This document shows, piece by piece, positions 22,561 to 32,697 of a stretch of DNA of 64,000 bases. The notes beneath the pieces were generated by a model that was not told the origin of the DNA, searched no databases, and saw nothing but the letters and a program-made list of their open reading frames with translations. The translations under genes were made by a program, and so were the position numbers. The stretch is taken from positions 205,537,741-205,601,740 of the forward strand of contig CM041465.1 of assembly GCA_023213395.1 (NCBI GenBank), in the 5' to 3' direction. Source of the DNA: Cycas panzhihuaensis (taxonomy: Eukaryota; Cycadophyta). Position 1 is the first letter of the stretch, and each line of letters opens with the position of its first letter.

Positions 22561-24240
22561 GATCTTAAGCAACTTGGCATTTTTAATAGTCCTTAAATAT
22601 CAACTTGGGCATCTTCTTCTTTAGAGGAGAAGGTAGATTTTGAAGCTATGGGTCATCACACTATTACTTCAAATTTTATTATATACCAAACTAAACTTCT
22701 TTAGTGTCTTCTAATTGAGGTCTCTAAAATTAGAACCTTTTATACACTGTATAATCAACATCAATGATCTCACTAACTAGTTCAGGGTTAATCATGACTA
22801 CTTACTTTAATGAACAATATTTTATTTTTTCACTAATGGGTTGATATTGTTGATTAATTAAGTGCCTTACATCTAGTGAAGCCAAGTTAAGTTGTTGAGC
22901 ATTTTCATCAAAGACGACATCTCAAGTTACATGAATTTTTATATCTTAAATTTATAAACCTTAAAGGCTTTGATTTCTTCATTGTATCTAATGAGGATAC
23001 ACTTAGAACTTTTGTTATTAAACTTCTTTTGCTTTTCATTGGGTGTATGCATATACACTACACTCCTAAATACTTTCATATGGTTGATAGTAGGCTTGTT
23101 TCTAGACCATGGTTCCTCTTGTATTATATTTCAAACTGCTTTTGTTGGACTTTTGTTATTTAGATAAGCAATTATACTCACTTTTTTCACCTAAAGATAT
23201 TCAATGGTATCCTTATTAGCTTTTTAAACTAAGGTCTTATTCATACATTTAATAATACTATTTTACTTAGGTGTACAAGTTGTAGTCAATTGCTGTTAGA
23301 TGTTGTGGTCTTTGTAGTATTTATTGAATTCCTTTGATGTATATTCATCTCTATTGTTAAACCTTAGGGTCTTCAACATTTGACTTGATTTATTCTTGAC
23401 ACACTCCTTAAACTATCTGAATACTTTGAAAGTTTGTGACTTATCCTTAATATAAGATAAACCTAAACTTTCTTGGCAAAGTCATCAATAAAAGTTAGAA
23501 AACATTTGGCTCCTCTAATTGATACGACCAACATTGGTCTATAGATATCAGAGTAAAGCAACTCTAATGCCTATGTTGCTCTTTAAGCTTTACCTTTTAG
23601 AAAATACTCTTGATGTTACTTGGCCATGATACATGGTGTTCACATAGATATTATTTAGCATTAATTTTAGGAATGTCATATACTATATTAAGTTTATCTA
23701 GAAATTAGAGATTGAGATAATTCAAATGACCCATCCACTCATGGCATAGTTTATTTTTATTATTTATAGAGATATTTAAGGCTTTATGGTTTCAAATTTG
23801 CCATTTAAAATATACAAATCATTAACTCTGGTTCCTTCAATAATTATTTTACTATGTTTATTCCATATGGTATATTTCTCGCGTTGAGGTTTGATGTCCA
23901 TATCTTATTTCTTAATGTAAGAGGCTGAGATGAGATTGCTTTTTAGCCTTGGGACATATAATGCATATTACATATTTGATATAGGTGTTCCTATCTTTAG
24001 AACTAATGATTGGAACTTTATTAATCTTTGTTGTTTACAAAATATACTTGTCACCTATGGTGACAGATTCACTTATTGCTTGATTCATATTGAGAAACCA
24101 TTCTAATCTCTTTATCATATGTTTAGTCATACTTGAATCAATAAACCTAGCATCACCAACATCATCTCTAACCAAATATGATACTATAAAAAGTTTTTCC
24201 CTCTTCTTAGTGTTACTTGAAGAATGAGCACTCAAAAAAT
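22561..24240 (-). pseudogene. D protease, pre-integrase and integrase
   Basis: The open piece at 24235-24035 includes ARFIDSSMTKHMIKRLEWFL. Copia proteases normally have DSGASxHM here, so the catalytic Gly-Ala is altered. Integrase sequence spans roughly 23560-22900 and is too frameshifted for every catalytic residue to be placed. RT begins near 22560. Assignment rests on position between gag and RT plus these motifs. Confidence 0.62.
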
Positions 24241-24249
24241 TATCTCAAA

Positions 24250-25150
24250 GAGCACTATTCCCCCTATTCAATTATTGACGACATTGTTGTTATTACTAGC
24301 ACTATTATCATTATCATTGTCCTTGTTGTTGTTATTATCACTATTACTATTATACACTTTGATAATCCTTTTTCATATATCCATTTTTTCCACAATTCCA
24401 ACATTTTACTTATGCTATGGAATTGTATCTCAAAACATTGTGTTTAAATGGTGTAGGATTTTTCCTGGGGATGAAGGATTATTTACCCTTAAAGTTAGTT
24501 GCTAATGTATTTGGTGATTCTCCAGTAATGTCCTTTAATATCTATTCATGTAGCTTTATCAATCTTTCTATCTCACTAAAGGTTAACTCACTAAACTTTC
24601 TAATCAGACTTATATTAGTAAAAATGTTTCATATGAAGGTGGTAGAGATATGATTACAACATTGATCAATTTTAGGTCTTCGACTAGTTTTTTTATAGAA
24701 CTTAGATCATTTTCACCTCTTGCAGGTGATCGATCATGGGCCTTATCAGTTTTAGGATGTACAATTAGTTTCTCAATGCCAAGGTTTTAATATCATCATG
24801 ATTGTGTACTAAACTTATTTGGGTGTGGTCATAGTAGGCACATTCATGATCAATTTTTTTGCTATAGAAAGGTTAATGAAACTTAAAGTGATTCTCAATT
24901 TCACCTTTATTTATTTATTTTTATTCATTTTGGTCTATTGGCATTGTGGGTTCACTCTTAATATATTGCTGTATATCATTAATATTAAAAAAAAAAATTA
25001 TCTAATGTTTTTAGAAGGAAAGGTTTTCCACCCCTGTTAACAGTATGGTTATTGAACTAATTATATTATTATTAGCCATTGTTCTTCATAATTTAGTTTA
25101 AATTTCAATTTCAAATTGGAGAAGAGCTACTTAAAACTAGTTTTGAAGGA
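24250..25150 (-). pseudogene. D gag (UBN2 type) with degraded zinc knuckle
   Basis: Around 24740-24620 the minus strand reads KKLVEDLKLINVVIISLPPS, the C-terminal signature of copia UBN2 gag. The zinc knuckle at 24403-24362 reads CWNCGKNGYMKKDY: spacing CX2CX4HX4C is kept, but the His and last Cys are both Tyr, each one transition away. It is followed by an Asn-rich stretch coded by the trinucleotide-like region at 24271-24356. The frame breaks several times. Confidence 0.7.
24271..24356. repeat. Low-complexity (ATT/GTT)-rich stretch
   Basis: Imperfect trinucleotide repeats of ATT, GTT and ATC codons on the plus strand; on the minus strand they give an Asn/Asp-rich run (NNNNKDNDNN) after the gag zinc knuckle of D. 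It looks like a coding trinucleotide expansion. Confidence 0.7.
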
Positions 25151-26559
25151 GTAGGAAGAGGAGGAGCAACATGCCAATTGCAAAGAATGTGCCATAGTGT
25201 GGGTTTTGAATATGTTTTACACATTACGAAGAAAACACTTTATTTTATTAATTATTAGATAAATTTTGAGGTTAGCACATAGGGTACTATATGATAATAT
25301 TGGTTTACACACAAATAACTAGACTAATCAATAAAAATGTCAGTTATCATGCATGATACTAATATATTTAGTATTAATTTAAAAGATTATTTTACGATTT
25401 TTTAAATACAAAATACATATGCTTGATGATCTATTAAAAAGTGGTTTAAAATATGAATTTGACAGATTTGAGAGTGGAAAAAAAAGATATTCTAGTGAAA
25501 AAATATATTAATTTTTGTCCTTAAGACACTAAGAAAAAATAAAGAATTGAGCCCTTTTGAAAAAAGTAAGGATTGCATATATTACCACCTTTTATAATAA
25601 AAATGAGTGGATCTTATATTTTTATAAAAAGTGACTTAACATTGAGTAACTTAGATTATTTTCAAAAAACCCTAAGTTCTCAATATCTATTTGATATTAG
25701 GTTTTATATATGGTGGAAAATATGAGATCTGCAAATTATCATAATCCTAATTTCTTATCTCTTTGACATTTGAGGCTTTGTGTATAATAACATAGGTAAT
25801 TGTGAATATGCAAACTCTATGGATATCTCATTTATCACAATTATATCTTTTATTGCATTTCATCTCTTGATCTTTATTGAGGGCAATCATTTTTTTCATT
25901 TAAATCTCTTGTTGAAAGCTTCATAGGAATCACATGATCATGACCTACACACTTAAGTATTTTCATCGAATGATAGTTGATTTAGAGAGTATCTTCATTT
26001 AATTTTTTTTTTAATGTAATGATTTTATCAGTAATCCACTATATGGCTAAAAGAGATTTTGTTATTGATTTATGTAGGGTTATAAACCAATATGGTGAGT
26101 GAAATCTAATAGTCAACCTTGAATGATAGCCTTATGAGAGCGTTTTTCTTATTCTCTTCTTTATTTCATCTAACAACTTTGTAAAATGCAATGATTTCAT
26201 CAGAAGAAGAATGACAATGAAAAATAGATAGACTCTAGAGAGTAGGGCTTAATAGTGTCTGATTTTTTTCAACTTGTTATGGGTAAAAGAACCTTGTGTA
26301 AATTTGTAGCTATAAATAGCTATTTAATGATTTTCTTAAAGCTAGGGTTTCATTTTTAAAAATATTATTGTCATATATTTTTACAAATTTTCATGAAAAA
26401 AAGTAGTTTTCTTTATCTTATACAATATGAATTAGGGTTTTAATTATTGAAAGCTTTAGAAAACTTAATAAAGATTATTATTGCATAGCTTCTTTTCATG
26501 TGCAACTATATATTATAATATTATTTCTTATTTATTTTACCAAATTTAATTTATATAAA

Positions 26560-26601
<42 letters not shown>

Positions 26602-26804
26602 ACAATATTGTATTATAAAAAATATTTGATACCAACCTTGGTTTGAAAAATAACTACAAGTAATAAGGATCTTATATATTTTGATGTGATAAGAATTGCT
26701 TCCAAGAAGTTTCCCTCATAAACATTTGCTTGCAATTAGTTTAACTACATCTTTTTCTCTACATGCTCCTCATTAATTAGAAACAAACCTATTTCAATTA
26801 TACA
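25151..26804 (-). other. D leader region
   Basis: About 1.65 kb of AT-rich sequence between gag and the primer-binding site with no convincing frame. It contains a (TC)n microsatellite at 26563-26599. Confidence 0.5.
26563..26599. repeat. (TC)18 microsatellite
   Basis: An uninterrupted TC dinucleotide run of about 37 bp inside the D leader. It is unusually clean compared with the heavily mutated element around it. Confidence 0.95.
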
Positions 26805-26818
26805 TGGCTATGAGACCA
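26805..26818 (-). other. D primer-binding site
   Basis: The minus strand reads TGGTCTCATAGCCA, 12 of 14 bases matching the plant initiator-Met-type TGGTATCAGAGCCA. It lies 9 bp inside the 5' LTR. Confidence 0.65.
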
Positions 26819-26827
26819 TGTCATATT

Positions 26828-26994
26828 TGAGAAAAGGATATAAAGATCACCATGTATATATTTTTCTTAGTAGAATTGTTCTACCCTTTAAATAGTAATA
26901 ATTTATAATATTATAATGGAAATACTATGTATAATAAATACAATCAAAAGTGTAACCAATCAATGAGTAACTAATTGCACACCTATCTCATATG
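26828..26994 (-). repeat. D 5' LTR, left part, interrupted by E
   Basis: TGAGAAAAGGATATAAAG to ...ATCTCATATG. It continues after E at 30912. The last five bases ATATG (26990-26994) are the target site of E. Confidence 0.82.
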
Positions 26995-27307
26995 TGTAGA
27001 ATGTAACAAAGATAAGAGCAAAGTAGTGAATACAAGTATTCAAGCCATATTGCAATGCACAATTAAATTATTGTATTAATCCATATTGCTCAAAATGATA
27101 ACAATTTTATAGTATGGGTGGTGTTGAAGAACACCGAGGGTTTTGGCTTCAAAGATTATATTTATGAGGCATGCGGGACCCTGCCTCAACCTTAAATTCA
27201 AAATAATATATAAAATAAATAACTTACCATAAAATAATGTTACCTTGAGGGCTATGGTGGCATGCACACTCTTAATGTAGTGTTAGGTGATGAACATTAA
27301 CCTAACA
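26995..27307 (-). repeat. E 3' LTR and polypurine tract
   Basis: Plus strand TGTAGAATGTAAC...TTAACCTAACA. The adjoining minus-strand sequence ATTAAAGGGAGAA (27320-27308) is the polypurine tract. The LTR shares long exact blocks with 30594-30906, such as ACAATTTTATAGTATGGGTG. Confidence 0.88.
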
Positions 27308-27599
27308 TTCTCCCTTTAATACTCATCACATGCATCTTCAACTTTTCTTTGAATTTATGATATTAATACTTTAGAAAATCTTTGAGAGAGAGATTGAATA
27401 TATGTCCTTTAGCTTTGTCACCATCTTTGAAGTTATCATCAACTTACATTATTGTTCTTGGGATGTAGTTTTCTTGATCTTTTGCCTTATGAGAGTTAAT
27501 CTAGTCAAAGATACACATAACCTTATTAAATGTAATAATGTGATCTTTAATTTTATTAGAGTCTTTAATATTACATGCAACATTATCCATTTAAATAAT

Positions 27600-27990
27600 A
27601 TTCACCTGCTCTAACATCTATCTCATATGAAAAGCATCATCAATATAATTAGTACCATCTAGTTCTAAATTATCTCCCCCATAAATTGATTCCAAGGTAT
27701 TCCATGCAGTTTTAGAAGTGGTCATTTCACTAATACTAGTGAATATAGTGTCATCTATTATATAGAAAATTAAAACTAAAGTCTTATTATCCTTTCTTAT
27801 ATTTTCTTTAAATATTTCTTCTTCCTCTAAAGTAGAATTGACACTTAAATCATGATAACCATCATTTACATAATTCACAGATTTTTAGAGATAAGGAGTG
27901 TTTTTATCAAATTTTTCTGAAGTAAAAACCTAGTGCCATCAAATATGGGAATTATCATATCATCTAGATAAGTTACCATTATAAACACTA
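27600..27990 (-). pseudogene. E gag fragment (UBN2 type)
   Basis: The open piece 27878-27618 includes ENIRKDNKTLVLIFYIIDD and ISEMTTSKTAWNTLESIYGG, the characteristic middle of copia UBN2 gag (Ala-Trp-x-x-Leu). Just upstream in another frame is PIFDGTRFLLQKNLIKTLLI (about 27975-27915), the gag N-terminus with the FDGxxF motif. The fragment stops at the polypurine tract, so the element ends gag early and has no pol. It is separated from the 5' LTR by about 2.6 kb of leader. Confidence 0.75.
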
Positions 27991-30577
27991 TGATCTTATT
28001 AATCACAACATCTAATGAGAAATCAACTTGAAATAAGTAGTAAAACTCCTTTCATATAATCTTTCAATAAGATTTATTCTTACTCAATGAGATCAATGCA
28101 ATTAGGTAATGAGATAAAGTATATCCCCTATAAATAATGCAAGATAAATGTTCTCCTTTGAAATGAGATAAATATACGATAAATGATCCTTTCAAAATGA
28201 TATGCGAACCTTAAAAGATAAAGGCCTATAAAATGAGAAATATAATGTAATGCAATGCACCTTATTTGAGTTTTTAGGTACAATAGAGATGACCTTAAAT
28301 CAATTTTGAAGATGCATTACTAATGAGCCAATAAATAACTTAAAGTATACATGAATTTCAAATAGATGCCTTCTTAATCAATGGAAAGATAACTTAGTAA
28401 TAAAAGGAAGTATATCCTTTCAAATTGAATTTAATGAATGGTTTTATAAAATAACTCTCACAAGGATTCAAATGAGCTTTAAAAGGATTGAAGTGCTTTG
28501 AATGATATTATGCAACTAAATGCACCTTGAAATGCTTTTAAGAGCTAAAAAAAGTCTTCTATTTATTTCACTTTATAGATGAAACTATTAAGAATAAATA
28601 AATAATAGATGTTCTTCTATACGAGCTCTTTTAAATCAAAGAAAAATGCACGGTATGCTTATGAAAGTGATCTTGAAATATACTTCATTGTTTCACTTTA
28701 AATATGCCTTTTAAATCAATGCTTTAAAGAGGTAGAAAATGACCTTAAATAGGCAGAAAATATGCCTTAAATAAGCTCCAGAATCAAGTTTATAAGCTAA
28801 AAGATAAAGTGACAACTTTAGAATAGAGTTATAAGGAGTTTAAGTGTACTAGTTTGATGCTTTTGTTCCCAAAGGGGCTCCTTCTCTTTAAGAGGCCAAG
28901 GTAGGGTTAAATAGATGTAAAAATGAGTTGTGAGCCCCCAAAATAGATAAAAACTATGAACAATTGATTAGTAGCTCAATAATGAATAAGTATGATGAGT
29001 TAGAATGAAAAAATTGCTGAAATATTTAAAAATATGTCAAACAAAGATCAAACAAAAGCCTTGAATTTACTAGTTTTAAAACCCTACAAAATAATATTAG
29101 ATCTTATTAAAAATTATTTCAATGCATAGAGAATTGAAATACCTTTCTGACGGATCTAACCATTCAAAAAACAAACTCCTGGATCAAATGTTATAAAGAA
29201 AATAGTATAATGACTCATTTATGGCAAACTAGATAAAAGAGGGGGGGTTAAGCCTCTTAGCTGAGAAGCCCCTAGTTATGTCAGGGCCAATATGACCACA
29301 AGCTAAGGTCTAAAAGGGGCTCTAGAGTTAAAAATTTATAGAATACGATTAAACATTTTAAAAACCAAAATTATAAAAAGTAATTTATATTTATTTAGAA
29401 TCCACCTCTTAATCTTAAAAAACATGGTCACATAAAGGGGTCAATATGACTAAAAGCAAATACGAAGGGGGCTAAACTAAAACACATGCTTGGAATAAAA
29501 AATTTATTCAATATAATTAAATTTTTGGTAAAATTTAGAGAAAAATAAATTAAACAATAAAAAGAGTCTGCATGTTAATGGAGAAGACCTGCGGACAAAG
29601 AAATCGCAAAAAATATGAATAATGATTAATCAAAATGATCAAAACTTAAATCATTAGGGGGCATATCGATCAGACAATATATATATAGATATATAGATAT
29701 ATATATTTTAAAAATAAGGCATTAAGAAGAGTAAAAATAAAGAATAGGCGGCTGGCAGATTGTATACACATAGAGATAAAGAAATTGATCTAATTGATTG
29801 ATTGGAGGGCTAAGGAATCTCAAAGATAGATTTGTGGAGGGTACAGAGACTGGGTGTCCAAGTATATAGAGAAATTTTTTGAAAAGTGATGAAAAAATAG
29901 CAAAAAAAAAGAGTCAACCGATGGGATTCTTATAGAACTACAAAGAGTCTGAGGCTCAGAGCAAGATATCTCACAGATGGAGGGACAAAAACTCAAATCA
30001 TCTTCACTACTAGGTGGAGAACTCATTCATGGTCAGAACAAGCAATTATATGGCACAATTCTGATTGCTCAATAAGCAATAAGATCTTGATGAAGTTAGG
30101 TATAGTGGCCAATCCCTAGATTGAAGAAAAATATTTTAGAAAATAGAAAAAATTTAATAGATTCTGTACTAAGTGATTACTAGAAGTAGCCCAATCATTA
30201 GAGTAGTCACCTGGAGTTGATCAGAATCTAAAAAAAGAGTAAACATGATCCATACAGAGCTAAAACACTACAAAGGATGCATATAGGTCAAATGCAATAT
30301 ATATAAAAGAATATTAGATATATATATATATATATATATAAGGTTTCAAAACTAAATTATTAAATAATAAAAAAAATCAATGAAAGAAACATGGAGAGAT
30401 AACACCTAGACACAAAATAGAGCATATAGTTTACCATGTAAGGCTGTACAAAACCAGAATTCTAAATATGTAGATTATATCACATAATATATGAAAAAAT
30501 AATAATAGAAGATAAAGGTTTAATAGTACCAAATGAACTATCATATATTCAACATTTCTTGGAGCTTGCAAGTGAGT
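27991..30577 (-). other. E long noncoding leader
   Basis: About 2.6 kb without a convincing frame between primer site and gag fragment. It includes purine-rich segments with repeated AATGAGATAAA-like words (28080-28260) and GCCTTAAAT-like words (28680-28790), and AT microsatellites at 29676-29707 and 30317-30341. Long noncoding interiors are typical of large derivative (LARD-like) elements. Confidence 0.5.
30317..30341. repeat. (AT)n microsatellite
   Basis: About 12 AT units inside the E leader; a second interrupted AT/GATAT run lies at 29676-29707. Confidence 0.9.
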
Positions 30578-30593
30578 TGGCTCTAATACCAAA
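30578..30593 (-). other. E primer-binding site
   Basis: The minus strand after the LTR end ...TTCA reads TTTGGTATTAGAGCCA, matching the initiator Met tRNA type with one transition. Confidence 0.82.
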
Positions 30594-30906
30594 TGAATAA
30601 TATAATAGAGATAAGAGTAGAGTAGTGAACATAAGTATTCAAGCCATATTGTAATGCACATTCAAATCATTGTATTAATCCATATTGGTTAAAATGATAA
30701 CAATTTTATAGTATGGGTGGTGTTGCAAAACATTGGGGATTTTGGCCCCAAAGATTATATTCATGATGTGGGCGGTAGTCCACCTCAACCTTGAATTTAA
30801 AATAATATAAAAAATAAATAACTTACCATAAAATAATATTACCTAGATGGCTATGGTGGCATGCACACTCCTAATGCAATGTTAGGTGATGAACATTAAC
30901 CTAACA
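30594..30906 (-). repeat. E 5' LTR
   Basis: Plus strand TGAATAATATAATAG...TTAACCTAACA, 313 bp, paired with 26995-27307. Its right edge is followed by ATATG, the duplicated target, and then the rest of the D LTR. Confidence 0.88.
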
Positions 30907-30911
30907 ATATG

Positions 30912-30976
30912 TGATTTGTGACCCCCCTAAATTAACTCACTTATTAATTTAATATAAAATTAGTAGTAGTCTAACA
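30912..30976 (-). repeat. D 5' LTR, right part
   Basis: TGATTTGTGACCCC...AGTCTAACA resumes the D LTR after E and aligns with 20937-21001 of the intact 3' LTR. Confidence 0.82.
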
Positions 30977-31055
30977 AAAATAAATTGGCACACTTAAATT
31001 ATATGAAATACCTTAGGTAAGATACCCATAAGAGCTATCAATGCTAGAATTATAA

Positions 31056-31072
31056 CAAACTCTGATATCACT
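31056..31072 (-). other. F primer-binding site
   Basis: The minus strand reads AGTGATATCAGAGTTTG directly after the LTR end CCACTACA, close to TGGTATCAGAG. It lies only about 80 bp right of D, so D inserted in the F leader. Confidence 0.6.
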
Positions 31073-31280
31073 TGTAGTGGATTGTTTATCCACTACTCAA
31101 AGTAAGTTTAAATTTGAAATTATTTCTTCAAAATTTGAATAGTTTATGTTGAATAAATCTAACATATGTACAATTATTTAAGGTGGTATAAATGAGAATG
31201 AAGTACCTCTTTTGATGAGACACACCTCTTAATGATTAATGTATTAATGAGGGTGAGTTAGAGTAGCAAGGTTTGTAATA
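31073..31280 (-). repeat. F 5' LTR with terminal hairpin
   Basis: TGTAGTGGATTG...TTTGTAATA on the plus strand, 208 bp. It contains GTAGTGGAT-TGTTT-ATCCACTAC (31075-31097), a perfect 9-bp stem at the primer-site end of the LTR. The 17727 copy has a decayed version of the stem. Confidence 0.8.
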
Positions 31281-31285
31281 GTTAT
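31281..31285. repeat. Right target-site duplication of element F
   Basis: GTTAT, pairing with GTTGT at 17722-17726. Confidence 0.65.
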
Positions 31286-32193
31286 ACAAGTCATGCTATT
31301 TAGAATATCTAGAACACCTAATATTTAAGACACTAAGTAGGGTACTAATTAGGGTGGCTAGTTGAGTATATTAAGCACTTTGTTCTAGGCCTTATTTTTT
31401 GTATTTGATGACGAGATGAACTATTAGAGTTAGGGTGCCCATTTTATATGGTATTGTGTGATATTTGAGATTGAGAATGAATTGACTAGAGTAGTCGGTG
31501 TTCTATATAGGGCATCCATAACATATCTTGAGCATTAGATTAGACCCTAATCAAATGTATACTTTGCCATCTTGGCATGAAACTTATAGGATTAAAGTAT
31601 ATCTACGACTTGTTGTTTATGAGTGAGAGGTTCATACTAATTTTTTATTATGCAAAAAATTATTATCCAGGTGTACTACAATAAAGTATTTAATATATAG
31701 ATGAATGATATCATTCACAAGGTACATGAAGGTGGTGGGAGCTTTGATCAAGTTAAAAGTCATAACAATAACTCAAAGAGGTTACACTTAGCTTTGAAGG
31801 CAATTTTCCAAGTATTAATGGTCTTATTTTGTACCTAATATTAATTTGAAGCTAGGTTAATTTTGGTGAAGTAATTAGGTCCTTGTAACTAGTTTAACAA
31901 GTTATTAATAAGTGGAAGGTTATATTGGTTCTTCATTATGATGTTATTAATTGACCTATAATTAATGTATAAGTGCCAAGTTCCATCCTTCTTAGGTATA
32001 TGTAGGATTAGGGACCCACATAGAAAAGGGATTAGTTGAATGCAACCTTTCTCAATCAACTTTGTCAATTTTCTTTGTAATTTGATTGTTTTAGAGACTT
32101 GGATTTTATACACATACTTATTTAGTAAGGAAGAACCAAGAATGAGGTTAATTGAGTTTCGGATGGCATATGAGGGTGGTAAGTCGTTATAAT
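31286..32193 (-). pseudogene. Gypsy G: reverse transcriptase (5' half)
   Basis: Minus-strand Ty3/gypsy RT. From 32193 leftward: DLPPSYAIRNSINLILGSS, LTKLIEKGCIQ, then IPKKDGTWHLYINYRSINNI and IMKNQYNLPLINNLLNKL (to about 31890). Farther left are FNLIKAPTTFMYLVNDII and FIVVHLDNN (about 31690-31650). The catalytic YLDD has become HLDN, so this RT is dead. The rest decays into the RNase H region until the F insertion at 31285; integrase resumes at 17721. On the right, G is cut by the start of H2 at 32194. Confidence 0.82.
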
Positions 32194-32640
32194 TGATGAT
32201 TTATATTATGTTTATCATGTACTATAAATGTACTCTAGCTTGTAATCACTTAAAGTTATGCACTTTTTGTAATGTAATTTAGTTTATTTTCTTGGCAAGT
32301 TACTCTAGTTTATTTTCTTATTGAGTTACTTTTCATTTAAAAAGATTTATCTCACATTATAAAAGTGAAAGTAACAATGTCTTTTATACTTGTCTTTAAG
32401 CATGCTCACTTTAAGGAAATGATAAGTTGATCTTCATTCTTACGAGTTGTCTTCATTTATACATTTAATTATCTAATATCTCTTCAACTAGCTTCATTTG
32501 TTTCATTGTTGTATGTGAATTGCCTGTAAGTTCATATCAATTGTTATATGAGTTTGTAATTAATCTTGATTATTTTATCATTATAGTCTCATACTATTCA
32601 TGTTCATCACCAATGTAGAAATTTTAATATCTCTTGTGTT
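32194..32640 (+). repeat. H2 5' LTR with internal 27-bp duplication
   Basis: It aligns with the reverse complement of 14690-15074. An additional tandem copy of TAGTTTATTTTCTT plus about 13 bp lies at about 32279-32332. The right end is approximate. Confidence 0.6.
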
Positions 32641-32697
32641 ATTCTTATAACTAGCATACCATCACTACCTATTACCCCTCATAAAGGATAACATAGT

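Larger units (their letters stand above)
26995..30906 (-). mobile_element. E: non-autonomous copia-derived LTR element inside D's LTR
   Basis: A complete insertion. Two 313-bp LTRs (26995-27307 and 30594-30906) have TG...CA ends, with a perfect 5-bp duplication ATATG on both sides (26990-26994 and 30907-30911). On the minus strand a primer site (30593-30578) follows the 5' LTR and a polypurine tract (27318-27308) precedes the 3' LTR. The 3.3-kb interior has only a piece of gag near its 3' end and no protease, integrase or reverse transcriptase. LTR identity by eye is roughly 87 percent, higher than for D or F, fitting the youngest position in the nest. Confidence 0.9.
20769..30976 (-). mobile_element. 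D: Ty1/copia retrotransposon inserted in F, split by E
   Basis: The 3' LTR (20769-21001, 233 bp) and the 5' LTR (26828-26994 plus 30912-30976, 232 bp once E and one copy of its target duplication are removed) start TGAGAAA and end TAACA. The interior has gag, integrase, reverse transcriptase and RNase H in copia order on the minus strand, with a polypurine tract (21002-21010) and a primer site (26805-26818). Flanking 5-mers AAATT (20764-20768) and AAAAT (30977-30981) agree at 4 of 5 positions. LTR identity by eye is roughly 80 percent. Confidence 0.85.
17727..31280 (-). mobile_element. F: gag-protease-only LTR element (TR-GAG type), split by D
   Basis: Two 208-bp LTRs (17727-17934 and 31073-31280) of identical length, TGTAGYRGAT at the start on the plus strand, near-matching 5-bp target duplications, a polypurine tract at 17937-17949 and a primer site beside 31073 define a complete minus-strand element. 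Without the D insertion the interior is about 2.9 kb and codes for gag and a retropepsin but no reverse transcriptase, RNase H or integrase: the protease is followed within about 110 bp by the polypurine tract. By eye the LTRs are roughly 82 percent identical with mostly transitions. F inserted between the RNase H and integrase parts of gypsy G. Confidence 0.82.

Noticed and set aside
24217-24505. Plus-strand frames rich in Ile/Val/Leu that look like membrane segments
   Set aside because: They come from the ATT/GTT low-complexity repeat antisense to gag of D; hydrophobicity is a composition effect.
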